Assembly (NCBI GenBank): GCA_002713215.1
Contig: PAVO01000019.1
Location: 248,001-312,000, forward strand
Source: Crocinitomicaceae bacterium
Lineage (GTDB): Bacteria; Bacteroidota; Bacteroidia; Flavobacteriales_G; Salibacteraceae
Direction: 5' to 3'
DNA length: 64,000 nt
How positions within the stretch are numbered: the first letter of the stretch is position 1; each line of letters begins with the position of its first letter. The notes beneath the pieces were generated by a model. It saw nothing but the letters and a program-made list of their open reading frames with translations, was not told the DNA's origin and did no database searches. This document shows positions 9,404-17,989 of this stretch, piece after piece. The translations under genes were made by a program, and so were the position numbers.

Positions 9404-9426
9404 AAGTGTTTACTAGATTATAATTA

Positions 9427-12400
9427 TTACTCAACAATTATTTTGTAAGACTCGGTTTTCTCTCCATTGCTAATGCTCAAGAAATAGACACCATTGTCAG
9501 ACAATTGAACTGTGTTCAGGTAGTTGCCATTGATAGAAACAACTTCATCATAAACAACCTGACCTAACATGTTCTTAACTTCAAATGTGTAATCACCAGC
9601 ATCCGTATTAACCATAGAAACTTTAAAAGTTCCATTGTTAGGATTCGGGAAAACTCTTAGTTCATAGTTTTCACCAAAAGTTTCAAATCCAACAGTGTTA
9701 TCAATGGTATAAGCTTTATTAGCAACACACGCGTTGTCATCTTGAACTTTCAAATTATAAACGCCTTGAGTTCTTTGATTGTCATAAGCAGAGTTTCCTG
9801 GGTTTCCACCGATTATGAAATCATTGTTAGACTCAACTGTACAAGGATCACCACTACTGTTTGTCCAGGTATGTAGATATCCGGCAGAAGAAGTACCACC
9901 TTCAACGTAAGGTGAAATTGTTACGGTACCTTTATCTGTATCCTTAGTGACTTTCGTATCAGTTGAACCAGTACCTTCAGCATTTACCTTAAGTACATTA
10001 GGCTCATTTACAGTATACGTTTCAGTGAAAGTACAGTTATTAGCATCAGTAACGGTAACCGTTACCGGACCACCGGCTAAACCAGTTACAGTACTACCTG
10101 AACTACCATCAGGCCAACTAATCGTTAATGTACCAGTTCCGCCAACAGGAGTAATTACAACTGACCCGTCTTTATCACCGTTACAAGTTACATGAGTAAC
10201 TGTATTTGAACTTACAGATACAGCAGCTGTTGGACCGGTAATGTCATAAGTTTTAGTTTGCAGACATGGAGGAACTCCTTTGTCAGCTATCTGAACCGTA
10301 TATTTTCCAGACTCAACACCAGCAAGAAGTGAATCTGCGCTAGTTGCACCAGCACCGACCTTCACTGTATCTCCCTTAGAATCGAACCAGGTAATAGTAT
10401 AACCAGGGCCTGCAGCACCAGCAGTTAAGTTAAACTGTACTTCACCTTCACCTTTTCCTGCACAAACAACATTTTTGGTGCTTTCATTTTTCAACACTGG
10501 AGCACCAGCATCAGAAACTGTAGCAGCAGATACTTGAGCACATCCATTTCCATCAGTAATAGTTACTTGATAAATTCCTGAAGGAAGATTTGAGATTGTT
10601 TTACTTGTAGGTGTTCCTGCTGCACTCCAAGCGTATCGATATGATCCTGAACCATTAGTTGGATCAACGGCAGTTGCAGTACCATCAGACGCACCACAAG
10701 AAGTGGTTGCAGTAGCAGTAGCCGAACCATTTAGGGCAGGACAAACATTTGGAGTTACATTCAATCGAACAAATTGTTTGTTAGTACTGTAGCCCCAGTT
10801 ACCCCATGAGCCACCTTGCTCTTGTCTTAGGAAGTTATGAGATTGCATCCCATCTCTTCCTTCCAGACTTACGAAGATAGTATCCGTTCCAAAAAACTGA
10901 TCAGCAACAAAAGTTGCAATTAATCCACCGGAATTAACCGTGTCCATTACACCTGTAGCATTTCTTTCAACTTTCAATGAAATCCAGCTACCGGTGGTTC
11001 CAATTTGAGAGTAAAGATCTTTAATTGGAATTTTCTTAGAGGAGAATAATGGCGTATTAACAATAGTTTGAACTCCATTACTACCTAATCCATTTGTTCT
11101 ATATACGTGGCACTGAACAGACCCAGCTTTGTTTGTTCTACGAGCGTTAGCTTCATCCATATAGAAACTTACAGAAGTAATGGTGTCAATCTCTACTGTT
11201 TCATAATACGTACCAACTTCATATTGTTGTACAACACTTGGGTTGTAATAAACTACAGATGCAGATCCTGGATTTGCACGATCCCTGGCGTAAACTGAAT
11301 CCGTAACGTCTACAATATGATGCAAGGTGTCATTAGCAGTTCGAACCAAAATACTATCTGAAGTACAGAAAAGCTTAGCGTCATAACTACCCATTCCTCC
11401 GGAAAACTTAAATGAAGATTTGGTAACTGTAATATCATTTGAATCAACAGAACAAACCGGTAGGTTTTTTGGAGTTGATTTGGCCGTTTCTTTAAATCCA
11501 CCAGGGCCATCCAATTCAAGGTTTAACCTAACGTTTTGTTGAGCGGCTGAACCTGAATTTTGATATTTGCCAGCGAAACCAAATTCCATTTTGTTAGCCT
11601 GCTTCATAGGGATTCTACTATAGATATCACTATAATTCAAATATGTAGTATCAGTATACATGGCGCCAAAAGATTCAACCATGTCGATGTCATTGTATTC
11701 TCCTTCCTGGATTTTAATGTCATCAACTTGCCAGAAATAGTGAGAAGCACCTGCCCAATGAATTCTAATTTTTGGACTTGAAGCACCACCAATTACACAA
11801 CCAAGGCTAATTCTTTCCTTGTATGCATAACCTTCTGGCTCAGAAGGCCCTTTAAAATGATCCGATGAGGTAGTATTAACCGGTACACCGTGATCAACTC
11901 TTACTGTATCCCAGGTAGTTCCGTTTTTAGATGCCAAAATATACATTTCAACATTAGAGAAAGGTCTCCAGTAGTGCTCAAATGTCATTGAAACCGACGT
12001 AACTCCAACCAAAGATGGAAGCGGAATTTCTACATAGGCATCAACCGTTGAGAAGCCCGCACTTGAGCCAGGGTTCATCAAATCCGAATCCAGGATCATA
12101 AATCCATTGGAACCAGTTGTTGACCTAATTGCCGCAGTACCTCTAGCATATTGCCCCTGTGACATTTTATCAGTCCAGGCCCAACCACCAGAATGCGATG
12201 AATTAGTTTTTACAGTCCAACCCGATGGGATTTTACCACTACCAAAATCTTCATTAACAAAGAACCGTCCGGGAGCAGCTAAGGCTCCTTTGTCAGCTTT
12301 CTTCTTCTTTCCCGTCGTCACATCAACAGGAGCCTCTTCATACACATACTCTTCTTGAATATTATTAACTCCCGAACCAATTTGACTTTGCCCAAAAGCA

Positions 12401-12450
12401 GTAATACCGGCGAAAAGTACAGTACCTACTAGTAAACTTACTTTTTTCAT
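9427..12450 (-). CDS. T9SS-secreted protein with jelly-roll domain and SprB repeats
   Basis: A 1007-residue secreted protein. It has a signal peptide at 1-20 ending AFGQ. A jelly-roll type domain at about 65-250 (FVNEDFGSGKIPSGW, then FWQVDDIKI) resembles the choice-of-anchor J/MAM class found in T9SS cargo. A large unassigned middle part spans 250-570. Three SprB-like repeats lie at about 575-860, each with a C-x-G-x-x-x-G opening and GxYxVTVTDxxxC close. A type A T9SS sorting domain ends the protein (VFPNPNNGTFKV, MLGQVVY, GVYFLSI). It is a paralogue of the next gene upstream, which lacks the jelly-roll domain. Role: surface or secreted, possibly adhesion; no catalytic motif seen. Confidence 0.9.
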   Translation of the reverse strand: MKKVSLLVGTVLFAGITAFGQSQIGSGVNNIQEEYVYEEAPVDVTTGKKKKADKGALAAPGRFFVNEDFGSGKIPSGWTVKTNSSHSGGWAWTDKMSQGQYARGTAAIRSTTGSNGFMILDSDLMNPGSSAGFSTVDAYVEIPLPSLVGVTSVSMTFEHYWRPFSNVEMYILASKNGTTWDTVRVDHGVPVNTTSSDHFKGPSEPEGYAYKERISLGCVIGGASSPKIRIHWAGASHYFWQVDDIKIQEGEYNDIDMVESFGAMYTDTTYLNYSDIYSRIPMKQANKMEFGFAGKYQNSGSAAQQNVRLNLELDGPGGFKETAKSTPKNLPVCSVDSNDITVTKSSFKFSGGMGSYDAKLFCTSDSILVRTANDTLHHIVDVTDSVYARDRANPGSASVVYYNPSVVQQYEVGTYYETVEIDTITSVSFYMDEANARRTNKAGSVQCHVYRTNGLGSNGVQTIVNTPLFSSKKIPIKDLYSQIGTTGSWISLKVERNATGVMDTVNSGGLIATFVADQFFGTDTIFVSLEGRDGMQSHNFLRQEQGGSWGNWGYSTNKQFVRLNVTPNVCPALNGSATATATTSCGASDGTATAVDPTNGSGSYRYAWSAAGTPTSKTISNLPSGIYQVTITDGNGCAQVSAATVSDAGAPVLKNESTKNVVCAGKGEGEVQFNLTAGAAGPGYTITWFDSKGDTVKVGAGATSADSLLAGVESGKYTVQIADKGVPPCLQTKTYDITGPTAAVSVSSNTVTHVTCNGDKDGSVVITPVGGTGTLTISWPDGSSGSTVTGLAGGPVTVTVTDANNCTFTETYTVNEPNVLKVNAEGTGSTDTKVTKDTDKGTVTISPYVEGGTSSAGYLHTWTNSSGDPCTVESNNDFIIGGNPGNSAYDNQRTQGVYNLKVQDDNACVANKAYTIDNTVGFETFGENYELRVFPNPNNGTFKVSMVNTDAGDYTFEVKNMLGQVVYDEVVSINGNYLNTVQLSDNGVYFLSISNGEKTESYKIIVE

Positions 12451-12491
12451 ATATCCACTTGTTATTTAAAAATTATTTTTCGCAAAAACCG

Positions 12492-12499
12492 CAAATGTA
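12492..12499 (-). promoter_or_regulatory. Candidate -7 element for the 9427-12450 gene
   Basis: On the minus strand this reads TACATTTG, a match to TAnnTTTG, about 42 nt upstream of the ATG at 12450. At the -33 position the bases are TTT rather than TTG, 19 nt away. Confidence 0.35.
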
Positions 12500-12786
12500 A
12501 CCCAATTATCCTATAAATAAACCGCTTATACGCATTTGCAATATCAAAAACATTACAAATCGGAAATTTAGGGGTTGGGTGATAATGTGAATTCCTTTAA
12601 GAGAGAAGCCCATTATTATGACGTTAAGCGGTTACTTTTTGCATTTGACTCACCACTTAATAACTGTAACTTACACGAAATCAAAAGTTTATAATCACTC
12701 ATGTCTGTTCTTGTTGTCGGATTGCTTAAATGAGTCCGGTTGATGTACCGTCACTACTAATTTATTAAACGGATGCCAAATAGAAT
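12500..12786. other. Gene-free stretch between the T9SS paralogues
   Basis: With the promoter region this forms a gap of 336 bases (12451-12786). It is AT-rich, has no plausible reading frame and no clear terminator. It presumably holds the 3' untranslated end of the upstream paralogue and the promoter region of the downstream one. Nothing else is seen. Confidence 0.5.
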
Positions 12787-15075
12787 TTATTGACTAATAA
12801 TTTTCTTGGTTACATTATGATTAGCATGCTTCATGCTTAGAAAATAGATTCCTTGTTCGAGTTGTAAGGAAACAGAATAGTTAGTTTCATTAATTTCCTG
12901 CATTGATCTGACCACTTGTCCAAGGTTGTCCCGTATTACAATTGTAAAATGTTCTTTTCCGGGGTTAGTGACAGAAATTCTAAATGCCCCTCGATTGGGG
13001 TTTGGAAATACATTCAATGATAGCTCAGTGTTTTGCCCTTCAATAATTGAAGTATTTAGCGTATCGATGGCGTAACACTTGCTTGCAGTACATCCGTTAT
13101 CATCTTGTACCGTCACGCAGTAAACACCATTATTTTCCTGACCTAAGCCCATTCCTTCTCCGATTTTTACTTCACCGGTTCTGGAACCGGTAATCCTGAG
13201 AGGGTCTCCGCTTGAATTGGTCCATGTGAACAAGTATCCAGCGCTTGCACTTCCACCAGTTGCTTTGGGAACAATAGTTACGACTCGTGGACTGCTGTTG
13301 TAATGAAAATTGCCCTGAGCTAAAACTAACTTAGGGGGCTGGGTAACCTCAATACTATCAATAATTGAACAACCATTAGCATCGGTAATTGTAACTTGTC
13401 TGATTCCGGCTGTTAGACTGTCAATGCTTTTCCCAGTTCTTCCACTGGGCCACTGTACCGAAATTGGTGAAGTACCACCTTTGGGTACAATTGTAATTGA
13501 ACCCGTTGTGTCCCCGAAGCAAGCTACGTGGTTTACGTGCCTATTATCAATTCCCAACGTTTTGGCAGGGCCCAATATTTCATATGTTCGGGTTACCATA
13601 CAGGGAGGGGTGGACTTGTCTGTTACTTCCACCTTATATTTTCCCGGTTCCATACCGTTTAGGCAAGAATCGACTTGTGTAACTTTCCCACCTGCGCTAA
13701 TTTGCGAGCCGTTTGAATTGTACCAACTAAAGGTATATCCCGGGCCGGAAGAACCCGAACCCAAATTGAAACATATTTTACCCTGCGCCATACCGAAACA
13801 GGTAACATTGGTTATTATCGCATTACTAATAACCGGAGCTCCTGTATCTCTTATAGTTATAGAAACTTCCTGCCTGCAACCACTGGTGTCGGTAATGGAT
13901 AATTCATATATGCCTGCTGCCAGGTTTGAAATTGACTTCGAAGTTGGAGAACCAGTAGTATTCCATACATATCTATAGGGGCCTGAGCCATTGGTTGGGT
14001 CAATGGCCGTTGCAGTTCCTGTATTTGATCTGCATGCTGAAGTATTTGTTGAAATGGCGGACCCGTTTAAAAGCGGGCAATTCGTTGGTTTTACATTAAG
14101 CCTAATGTATAAAGATCTACCGTAGTTGCTCCAGTTACCCCATTTTGTTAATTGTCTTTGTCGAAGTAGGGTAGGAGAATAATTATGAATTGCTTTGGGA
14201 GTTGTGGTATAGAATGTGTCGGTTCCTAAAACCTGATCAACATACAGGCTTACTAAATAGGCACCGGTACTAAGTGTGTCAGATACTTTTGCGGTATCAT
14301 TTCTCGCCACCTTTATCGTGATCCAATTGCCATTAGGCCCTATACTTGAATATAAATCTCCAAGTTGGATTTTCTTAGACGAAAAAATTGGCGTTTGCGG
14401 TTTCTGTACAACATTACCGGTTGAATCAACTTTGATTCGATAAATGTTGCATTGAATATTGGCTTTTTTATCCGTTCTTCTTGCATTGGCTTTATCAATA
14501 AATACACTTACCGAAGAAAGGGTGTCGTCCATGGTTAGTTCGAAAATGGTCCCATACTCAAATTCAGATATTACAGAAGGGTTATAATAAGTAGCCAATT
14601 CAATCCTTGGGGTTCCGTTATCACGAGAAAAAGTTGTATCGGATACCTCCAGATTCATGGTTATTGTATCTTCTGTAGATCTAACCAGAACGCAATCCGA
14701 TGTGCAATACATCTTAGCTTGGTAAAGCCCGGTGCCACCTGATAATGAGTAGTTGGATCTTATGGTAGAGTTGGAATCGGCAGCACCAATTGGCAGATTT
14801 GTTCTTGAGGAAATACCTGCGTCTCTGAAACCACCAGGGCCCAACAACTCAAGGTTTACCTGAGCATTGGGTTGAATTGTTGTACCCCCATTGAAGTATT
14901 TTAATGAAAACCCGGTTTTCATGTGATAAGCATGTCTCATCGGGACTAGACTGTAGGATTGAAAATAGCTAAATTCCGGAGAATTTGATACCGCCATCTG
15001 ACTGGGGCGAATAATGTTTTGACTGTTCGAGAGAAGTGGGAAGAGGGCAACTAAAAGTATGAGTAATCTGCGCAT
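12787..15075 (-). CDS. T9SS-secreted protein with SprB repeats (paralogue, no jelly-roll)
   Basis: A 762-residue secreted protein paralogous to the 1007-residue product of 9427-12450. It has a signal peptide at 1-18 (LLILLVALFPLLSNSQ), then directly the middle domain shared with the paralogue (both carry MxxxxKMEF/MKTGF-type openings, a phrase like NLELLGPGGF, and DxANARRTDK), then three SprB-like repeats (e.g. VACFGDTTGSITIVPKGGTS), and a type A T9SS sorting domain (VFPNPNRGAFRI, NLGQVV, GIYFLSM). The N-terminal jelly-roll domain is missing, so it is a shorter version of the same architecture. Function unknown beyond being a secreted or surface protein. Confidence 0.88.
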   Translation of the reverse strand: MRRLLILLVALFPLLSNSQNIIRPSQMAVSNSPEFSYFQSYSLVPMRHAYHMKTGFSLKYFNGGTTIQPNAQVNLELLGPGGFRDAGISSRTNLPIGAADSNSTIRSNYSLSGGTGLYQAKMYCTSDCVLVRSTEDTITMNLEVSDTTFSRDNGTPRIELATYYNPSVISEFEYGTIFELTMDDTLSSVSVFIDKANARRTDKKANIQCNIYRIKVDSTGNVVQKPQTPIFSSKKIQLGDLYSSIGPNGNWITIKVARNDTAKVSDTLSTGAYLVSLYVDQVLGTDTFYTTTPKAIHNYSPTLLRQRQLTKWGNWSNYGRSLYIRLNVKPTNCPLLNGSAISTNTSACRSNTGTATAIDPTNGSGPYRYVWNTTGSPTSKSISNLAAGIYELSITDTSGCRQEVSITIRDTGAPVISNAIITNVTCFGMAQGKICFNLGSGSSGPGYTFSWYNSNGSQISAGGKVTQVDSCLNGMEPGKYKVEVTDKSTPPCMVTRTYEILGPAKTLGIDNRHVNHVACFGDTTGSITIVPKGGTSPISVQWPSGRTGKSIDSLTAGIRQVTITDANGCSIIDSIEVTQPPKLVLAQGNFHYNSSPRVVTIVPKATGGSASAGYLFTWTNSSGDPLRITGSRTGEVKIGEGMGLGQENNGVYCVTVQDDNGCTASKCYAIDTLNTSIIEGQNTELSLNVFPNPNRGAFRISVTNPGKEHFTIVIRDNLGQVVRSMQEINETNYSVSLQLEQGIYFLSMKHANHNVTKKIISQ

Positions 15076-15204
15076 GGCTAATCAAAGTAAAATAATGAAA
15101 CGTGATAATCATTGTAAGTTTCTACCTCACACCATCATCTCATCATTTTCCGCGCCTCAAAATCAGTTTGAAGCAGAAACTCTAGAGACACTGACAGAAA
15201 GTTT

Positions 15205-15879
15205 TTATTTAAGTTGGGTTAATCCGTCCTTTAGACGAATAATGCGCTGGGCACGACCAGCAATATCCTCTTCGTGAGTTACCATAACTATAGTATTACC
15301 TGCATCATTAATCTCATCAAACAGATCCATGATTTCATGGGAGGTTTTTGAATCCAAATTACCTGTAGGTTCATCGGCAAGAATTAAACTGGGGTTATTT
15401 ACCAATGCCCTGGCTATGGCAACCCGTTGTCGTTGTCCACCCGATAGTTCATTGGGTTGATGGTTTATGCGGTCGGCCAAGCCAACCGTGTTCAATACTT
15501 CTTCCGCTTTTTTCTGCCTTTCCTGCTTGGGAATGCCGGCGTATATCAAAGGTAGTGCTACGTTATCGAGTGCCGTATACCTTGGAAGCAAATTAAAAGT
15601 CTGGAAAACAAATCCAATTTCCTTGTTTCTGATTTCTGCCAGTTGGTCATCGATCAATTGGCTAACCTTTTGCTTGTTCAGCCAATATTCTCCAGCTGTT
15701 GGCGTATCCAAACAACCCAGGATATTCATGAGAGTAGATTTTCCTGAACCTGAGGTTCCCATCAGGGCAACGTATTCACCTTTATCAATTGAAATGGTAA
15801 TGCCCTTTAGTGCCTCAACCGTTTCTTTTCCTACCCTAAAATGCCTCTTTAAGCCAACTGTTTCAATTATGGTATCCAC
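15205..15879 (-). CDS. LolD/MacB-type ABC transporter ATPase
   Basis: A 224-residue ATPase of the LolD/MacB/FtsE-like family, which drives lipoprotein release or periplasm-facing export. Walker [10 protein letters not shown] near residues 41-49, signature LSGGQRQRV, Walker [14 protein letters not shown] and the H-loop VTHEE are all present. The start is GTG at 15879 since no ATG precedes the domain. No matching permease is next to it: left is a T9SS cargo gene, right is a divergent EamA transporter. The partner must be elsewhere, so the substrate cannot be assigned. Confidence 0.88.
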   Translation of the reverse strand: MDTIIETVGLKRHFRVGKETVEALKGITISIDKGEYVALMGTSGSGKSTLMNILGCLDTPTAGEYWLNKQKVSQLIDDQLAEIRNKEIGFVFQTFNLLPRYTALDNVALPLIYAGIPKQERQKKAEEVLNTVGLADRINHQPNELSGGQRQRVAIARALVNNPSLILADEPTGNLDSKTSHEIMDLFDEINDAGNTIVMVTHEEDIAGRAQRIIRLKDGLTQLK

Positions 15880-15883
15880 GGTT

Positions 15884-15891
15884 CAAAAGTA
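15884..15891 (-). promoter_or_regulatory. Candidate -7 element for the LolD-like gene
   Basis: Minus-strand TACTTTTG fits TAnnTTTG and lies only 4 nt before the GTG start, which would give a nearly leaderless transcript. No -33 TTG is visible, so confidence is low. Confidence 0.28.
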
Positions 15892-15940
15892 GGTTTATAG
15901 ACTAAAACGAAAATTAAAAAAGGACTGACGGTTGTTCGGC

Positions 15941-15948
15941 TATTTTTG
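15941..15948 (+). promoter_or_regulatory. Candidate -7 element for the EamA gene
   Basis: TATTTTTG fits TAnnTTTG, 55 nt before the ATG at 16004. No TTG was found at the usual spacing. Confidence 0.3.
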
Positions 15949-16003
15949 CGCGAATTAAACCGGGATAATTGAAATTGGAATCAAATCCAGATTCTTAGCT
16001 GAA

Positions 16004-16903
16004 ATGAATTGGAACATTGACACCCCTTCGAAGCAGTTTTCAACACTAGCAGTATTGGCTATTGTGTGGGGCTCGTCATTTATTTTAATGAAACGTGGTC
16101 TTGAGTTTTATTCTTCCATCCAGGTAGCTGAGTATCGATTATTTGTAGCAGGTATAAGCCTGCTGCCAATAGCACTGCGTCATTTGAATAAATTTCCTAA
16201 AAAAAGGAAGCAACAACTTGGAATCTTGTTTGTTGCCCTTTTCGGAAATTTTTTTCCAGCATTTTTATTTGCAGAGGCTCAAACTAAGTTACCTAGTGGT
16301 GTTACAGGGATGCTGAACAGTCTTGTTCCTTTATTTGCACTGATTATCGGGTTGATTGTTTTTAGAACGAAATCAGGAATTAATCAATTTTTGGGTGTCG
16401 CCCTTGGTTTAGTTGGTGCAATTACATTAATCTATTTTACTTCCAATGGCGAACTGGGAAACATTCCATTCTCCTATTCCCTTATGGTTGTCTCGGCAAC
16501 CGTATGTTATGCTATAAGTGTAAATACCATTAAGGCCTGGTTGCACGAAGTCCCCTCCGTATTGATAACTGCTTTTGCCTTTGTTTTTCTTGGGCCATTT
16601 GTTACTGTTGGTTTGTTTGTTGAAGATTTTTGGAGCTTGCCATTTTCTTCTACTGCACATATGGGTGCACTTGGGTACCTGACCATTTTGGGCGTGGTTG
16701 GAACGGGAGCGGCCGTGCTTTTGTTCAATCAATTAATCAAGTTTACGAGTGCTCTCTTCGCTTCATCGGTTACCTATTTAATACCTATTGTAGCATTAGC
16801 CTGGGGGATATTGGATGGTGAGTCCATTTCCCTTTTTCAACTTGCTGGTTTGCTGTTGATACTTGGAGGAGTTTATCTGGTAAGCGTTAGAAAGACAAGT
16901 TGA
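16004..16903 (+). CDS. EamA-family (DMT superfamily) transporter
   Basis: A 299-residue inner-membrane protein with about ten hydrophobic helices arranged as two EamA repeats (about 15-145 and 160-292). The first repeat starts with the typical IVWGSSFILMKRGL and the link region carries PSGVTGMLNSLVPLFALIIG. EamA proteins export or take up amino acids, nucleosides or other small metabolites; nothing here fixes the substrate. It is a single gene between a divergent ATPase and rplU. Confidence 0.85.
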   Translation: MNWNIDTPSKQFSTLAVLAIVWGSSFILMKRGLEFYSSIQVAEYRLFVAGISLLPIALRHLNKFPKKRKQQLGILFVALFGNFFPAFLFAEAQTKLPSGVTGMLNSLVPLFALIIGLIVFRTKSGINQFLGVALGLVGAITLIYFTSNGELGNIPFSYSLMVVSATVCYAISVNTIKAWLHEVPSVLITAFAFVFLGPFVTVGLFVEDFWSLPFSSTAHMGALGYLTILGVVGTGAAVLLFNQLIKFTSALFASSVTYLIPIVALAWGILDGESISLFQLAGLLLILGGVYLVSVRKTS

Positions 16904-16941
16904 AACCGCGATATCATGGTTATTGTTACCATATTTGAATA

Positions 16942-16954
16942 GGGTTAAAAACCC
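16942..16954 (+). terminator. Weak hairpin after the EamA gene
   Basis: GGGTT-AAA-AACCC sits 38 bp after the EamA stop. The T tract is poor (GCTTGTTTC), so it may be a weak terminator; it immediately precedes the rplU -33 element. Confidence 0.3.
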
Positions 16955-16956
16955 GC

Positions 16957-16986
16957 TTGTTTCAATTAAAAAAAGAATTACTTTTG
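16957..16986 (+). promoter_or_regulatory. Bacteroidota-type promoter of rplU-rpmA
   Basis: TTG at 16957-16959, exactly 19 nt, then TACTTTTG at 16979-16986. This is the full TTG-N19-TAnnTTTG consensus of the Bacteroidota primary sigma factor. The expected transcript start leaves a leader of about 35-40 nt before the rplU ATG at 17029. Confidence 0.78.
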
Positions 16987-17028
16987 CCGTCCGAATTTTT
17001 TCGGGTGATAAATAATTAAAATTTAACG

Positions 17029-17589
17029 ATGTACGCAATTGTAGAGATAGCAGGGCAACAATTTAAAGTCCAAAAAGATCAGCAGTTATTCGTTCACCGT
17101 CTGGATGCTAAAGAAGGAGACAAAATGTCTTTTGATAAAGTTATGCTTACAGATGATAACGGAAAAGTAACTGTTGGCGCCCCGGTTATAGAAGGTGTGG
17201 CAGTAAATGCCAAAGTAGTAAAGCACCTTAAAGGAGATAAAGTTCTTGTCTTTAAAAAGAAAAGAAGGAAAGGATACCAAAAAAGCAACGGTCACCGTCA
17301 ATACTTTACTGAGCTTTTGGTAGAAGGCATTGGTGCAGCTAAGAAAAAAGCAGCAGCTCCTAAGAAGGAAGCCAAAGTTGAGAAAGCTCCTGCAACTGAA
17401 GCTAAAAAAGCAGCAGTGAAGAAAGCAGCTCCTAAAAAAGCGGCAGCCAAGCCTGCAGCTAGTACCTCTACTAAAGCTACAGGGGGCACACAGAAAAAGA
17501 CAGCGGCTCCTAAAGCTGAAGCAAAGAAGAAGGCAGCTCCTAAGAAGGCAGCAGCCAAGAAGAAGGACGAAACTAAGAAAGAAGATTAA
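17029..17589 (+). CDS. rplU: 50S ribosomal protein L21 with Lys/Ala-rich tail
   Basis: Binds 23S rRNA in the large subunit. Residues 1 to about 103 are a normal L21 ([14 protein letters not shown], then [15 protein letters not shown]). The protein continues to 186 residues with a tail made almost only of Lys, Ala, Pro and Glu, in PKKAAAK-like units, resembling the tails of histone H1-like proteins. Standard L21 is about 103 residues. The frame is continuous and rpmA follows after 31 bp, so the tail is genuinely encoded. Its role is unknown; extra rRNA contact is a plausible inference. Confidence 0.95.
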   Translation: MYAIVEIAGQQFKVQKDQQLFVHRLDAKEGDKMSFDKVMLTDDNGKVTVGAPVIEGVAVNAKVVKHLKGDKVLVFKKKRRKGYQKSNGHRQYFTELLVEGIGAAKKKAAAPKKEAKVEKAPATEAKKAAVKKAAPKKAAAKPAASTSTKATGGTQKKTAAPKAEAKKKAAPKKAAAKKKDETKKED

Positions 17590-17620
17590 TCAGCTGTTAG
17601 CAGCTTAATAATATTAACTC

Positions 17621-17881
17621 ATGGCTCATAAGAAAGGTGTAGGTAGCTCGAAAAACGGTCGCGAATCGGAAAGTAAACGACTCGGAGTAAAACTAAGTGG
17701 TGGTCAACTTGCCAAAGCAGGTAACATCATTATCCGTCAGAGAGGAACTAAATATAAAGTAGGTAGAAATGTAGGTCTTGGAAAAGATCACACCATTTTT
17801 GCACTTATAGATGGAAAAGTTGTTTTCCAGAAAAAACAAGACAATAGATCGTACGTTTCGGTTGATCCTGTTCAGGGATAG
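17621..17881 (+). CDS. rpmA: 50S ribosomal protein L27
   Basis: 86-residue L27, whose N-terminus reaches the peptidyl transferase centre. The start [16 protein letters not shown] is the classic sequence without a cleavable leader, followed by GxIIxRQRGTKxxxGxNVGxGKDHT. It is co-transcribed with rplU from the promoter at 16957 and ends at the terminator near 17908. Confidence 0.98.
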   Translation: MAHKKGVGSSKNGRESESKRLGVKLSGGQLAKAGNIIIRQRGTKYKVGRNVGLGKDHTIFALIDGKVVFQKKQDNRSYVSVDPVQG

Positions 17882-17907
17882 GCTGGCTACGTCATAAAAT
17901 GGATTAG

Positions 17908-17944
17908 AATCCCTCCTTGGCTCGGCCTAGGCGGGATTTTTTTT
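17908..17944 (+). terminator. Intrinsic terminator after rpmA
   Basis: AATCCC (17908-17913) pairs with GGGATT (17933-17938), with more partial pairing inside the loop, followed by a run of T to 17944. It closes the rplU-rpmA unit. Confidence 0.75.
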
Positions 17945-17989
17945 GATCGATAAACAGGTAGAAAAGATTCCAATTAATAAAATTGCATC

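Noticed and set aside
9427-15075. CRISPR-like periodicity
   Set aside because: The repeat is at protein level (SprB repeats of about 70-80 codons); there are no short identical direct repeats with spacers.
15059-15277. 72-codon plus-strand frame in the gap between the T9SS paralogue and the LolD-like ATPase
   Set aside because: No motif, overlaps both flanking genes antisense and has atypical composition.
17298-17558. 86-codon Ala/Phe-rich minus-strand frame
   Set aside because: It is the antisense of the Lys/Ala-rich L21 tail; the composition is a by-product of the repeat.
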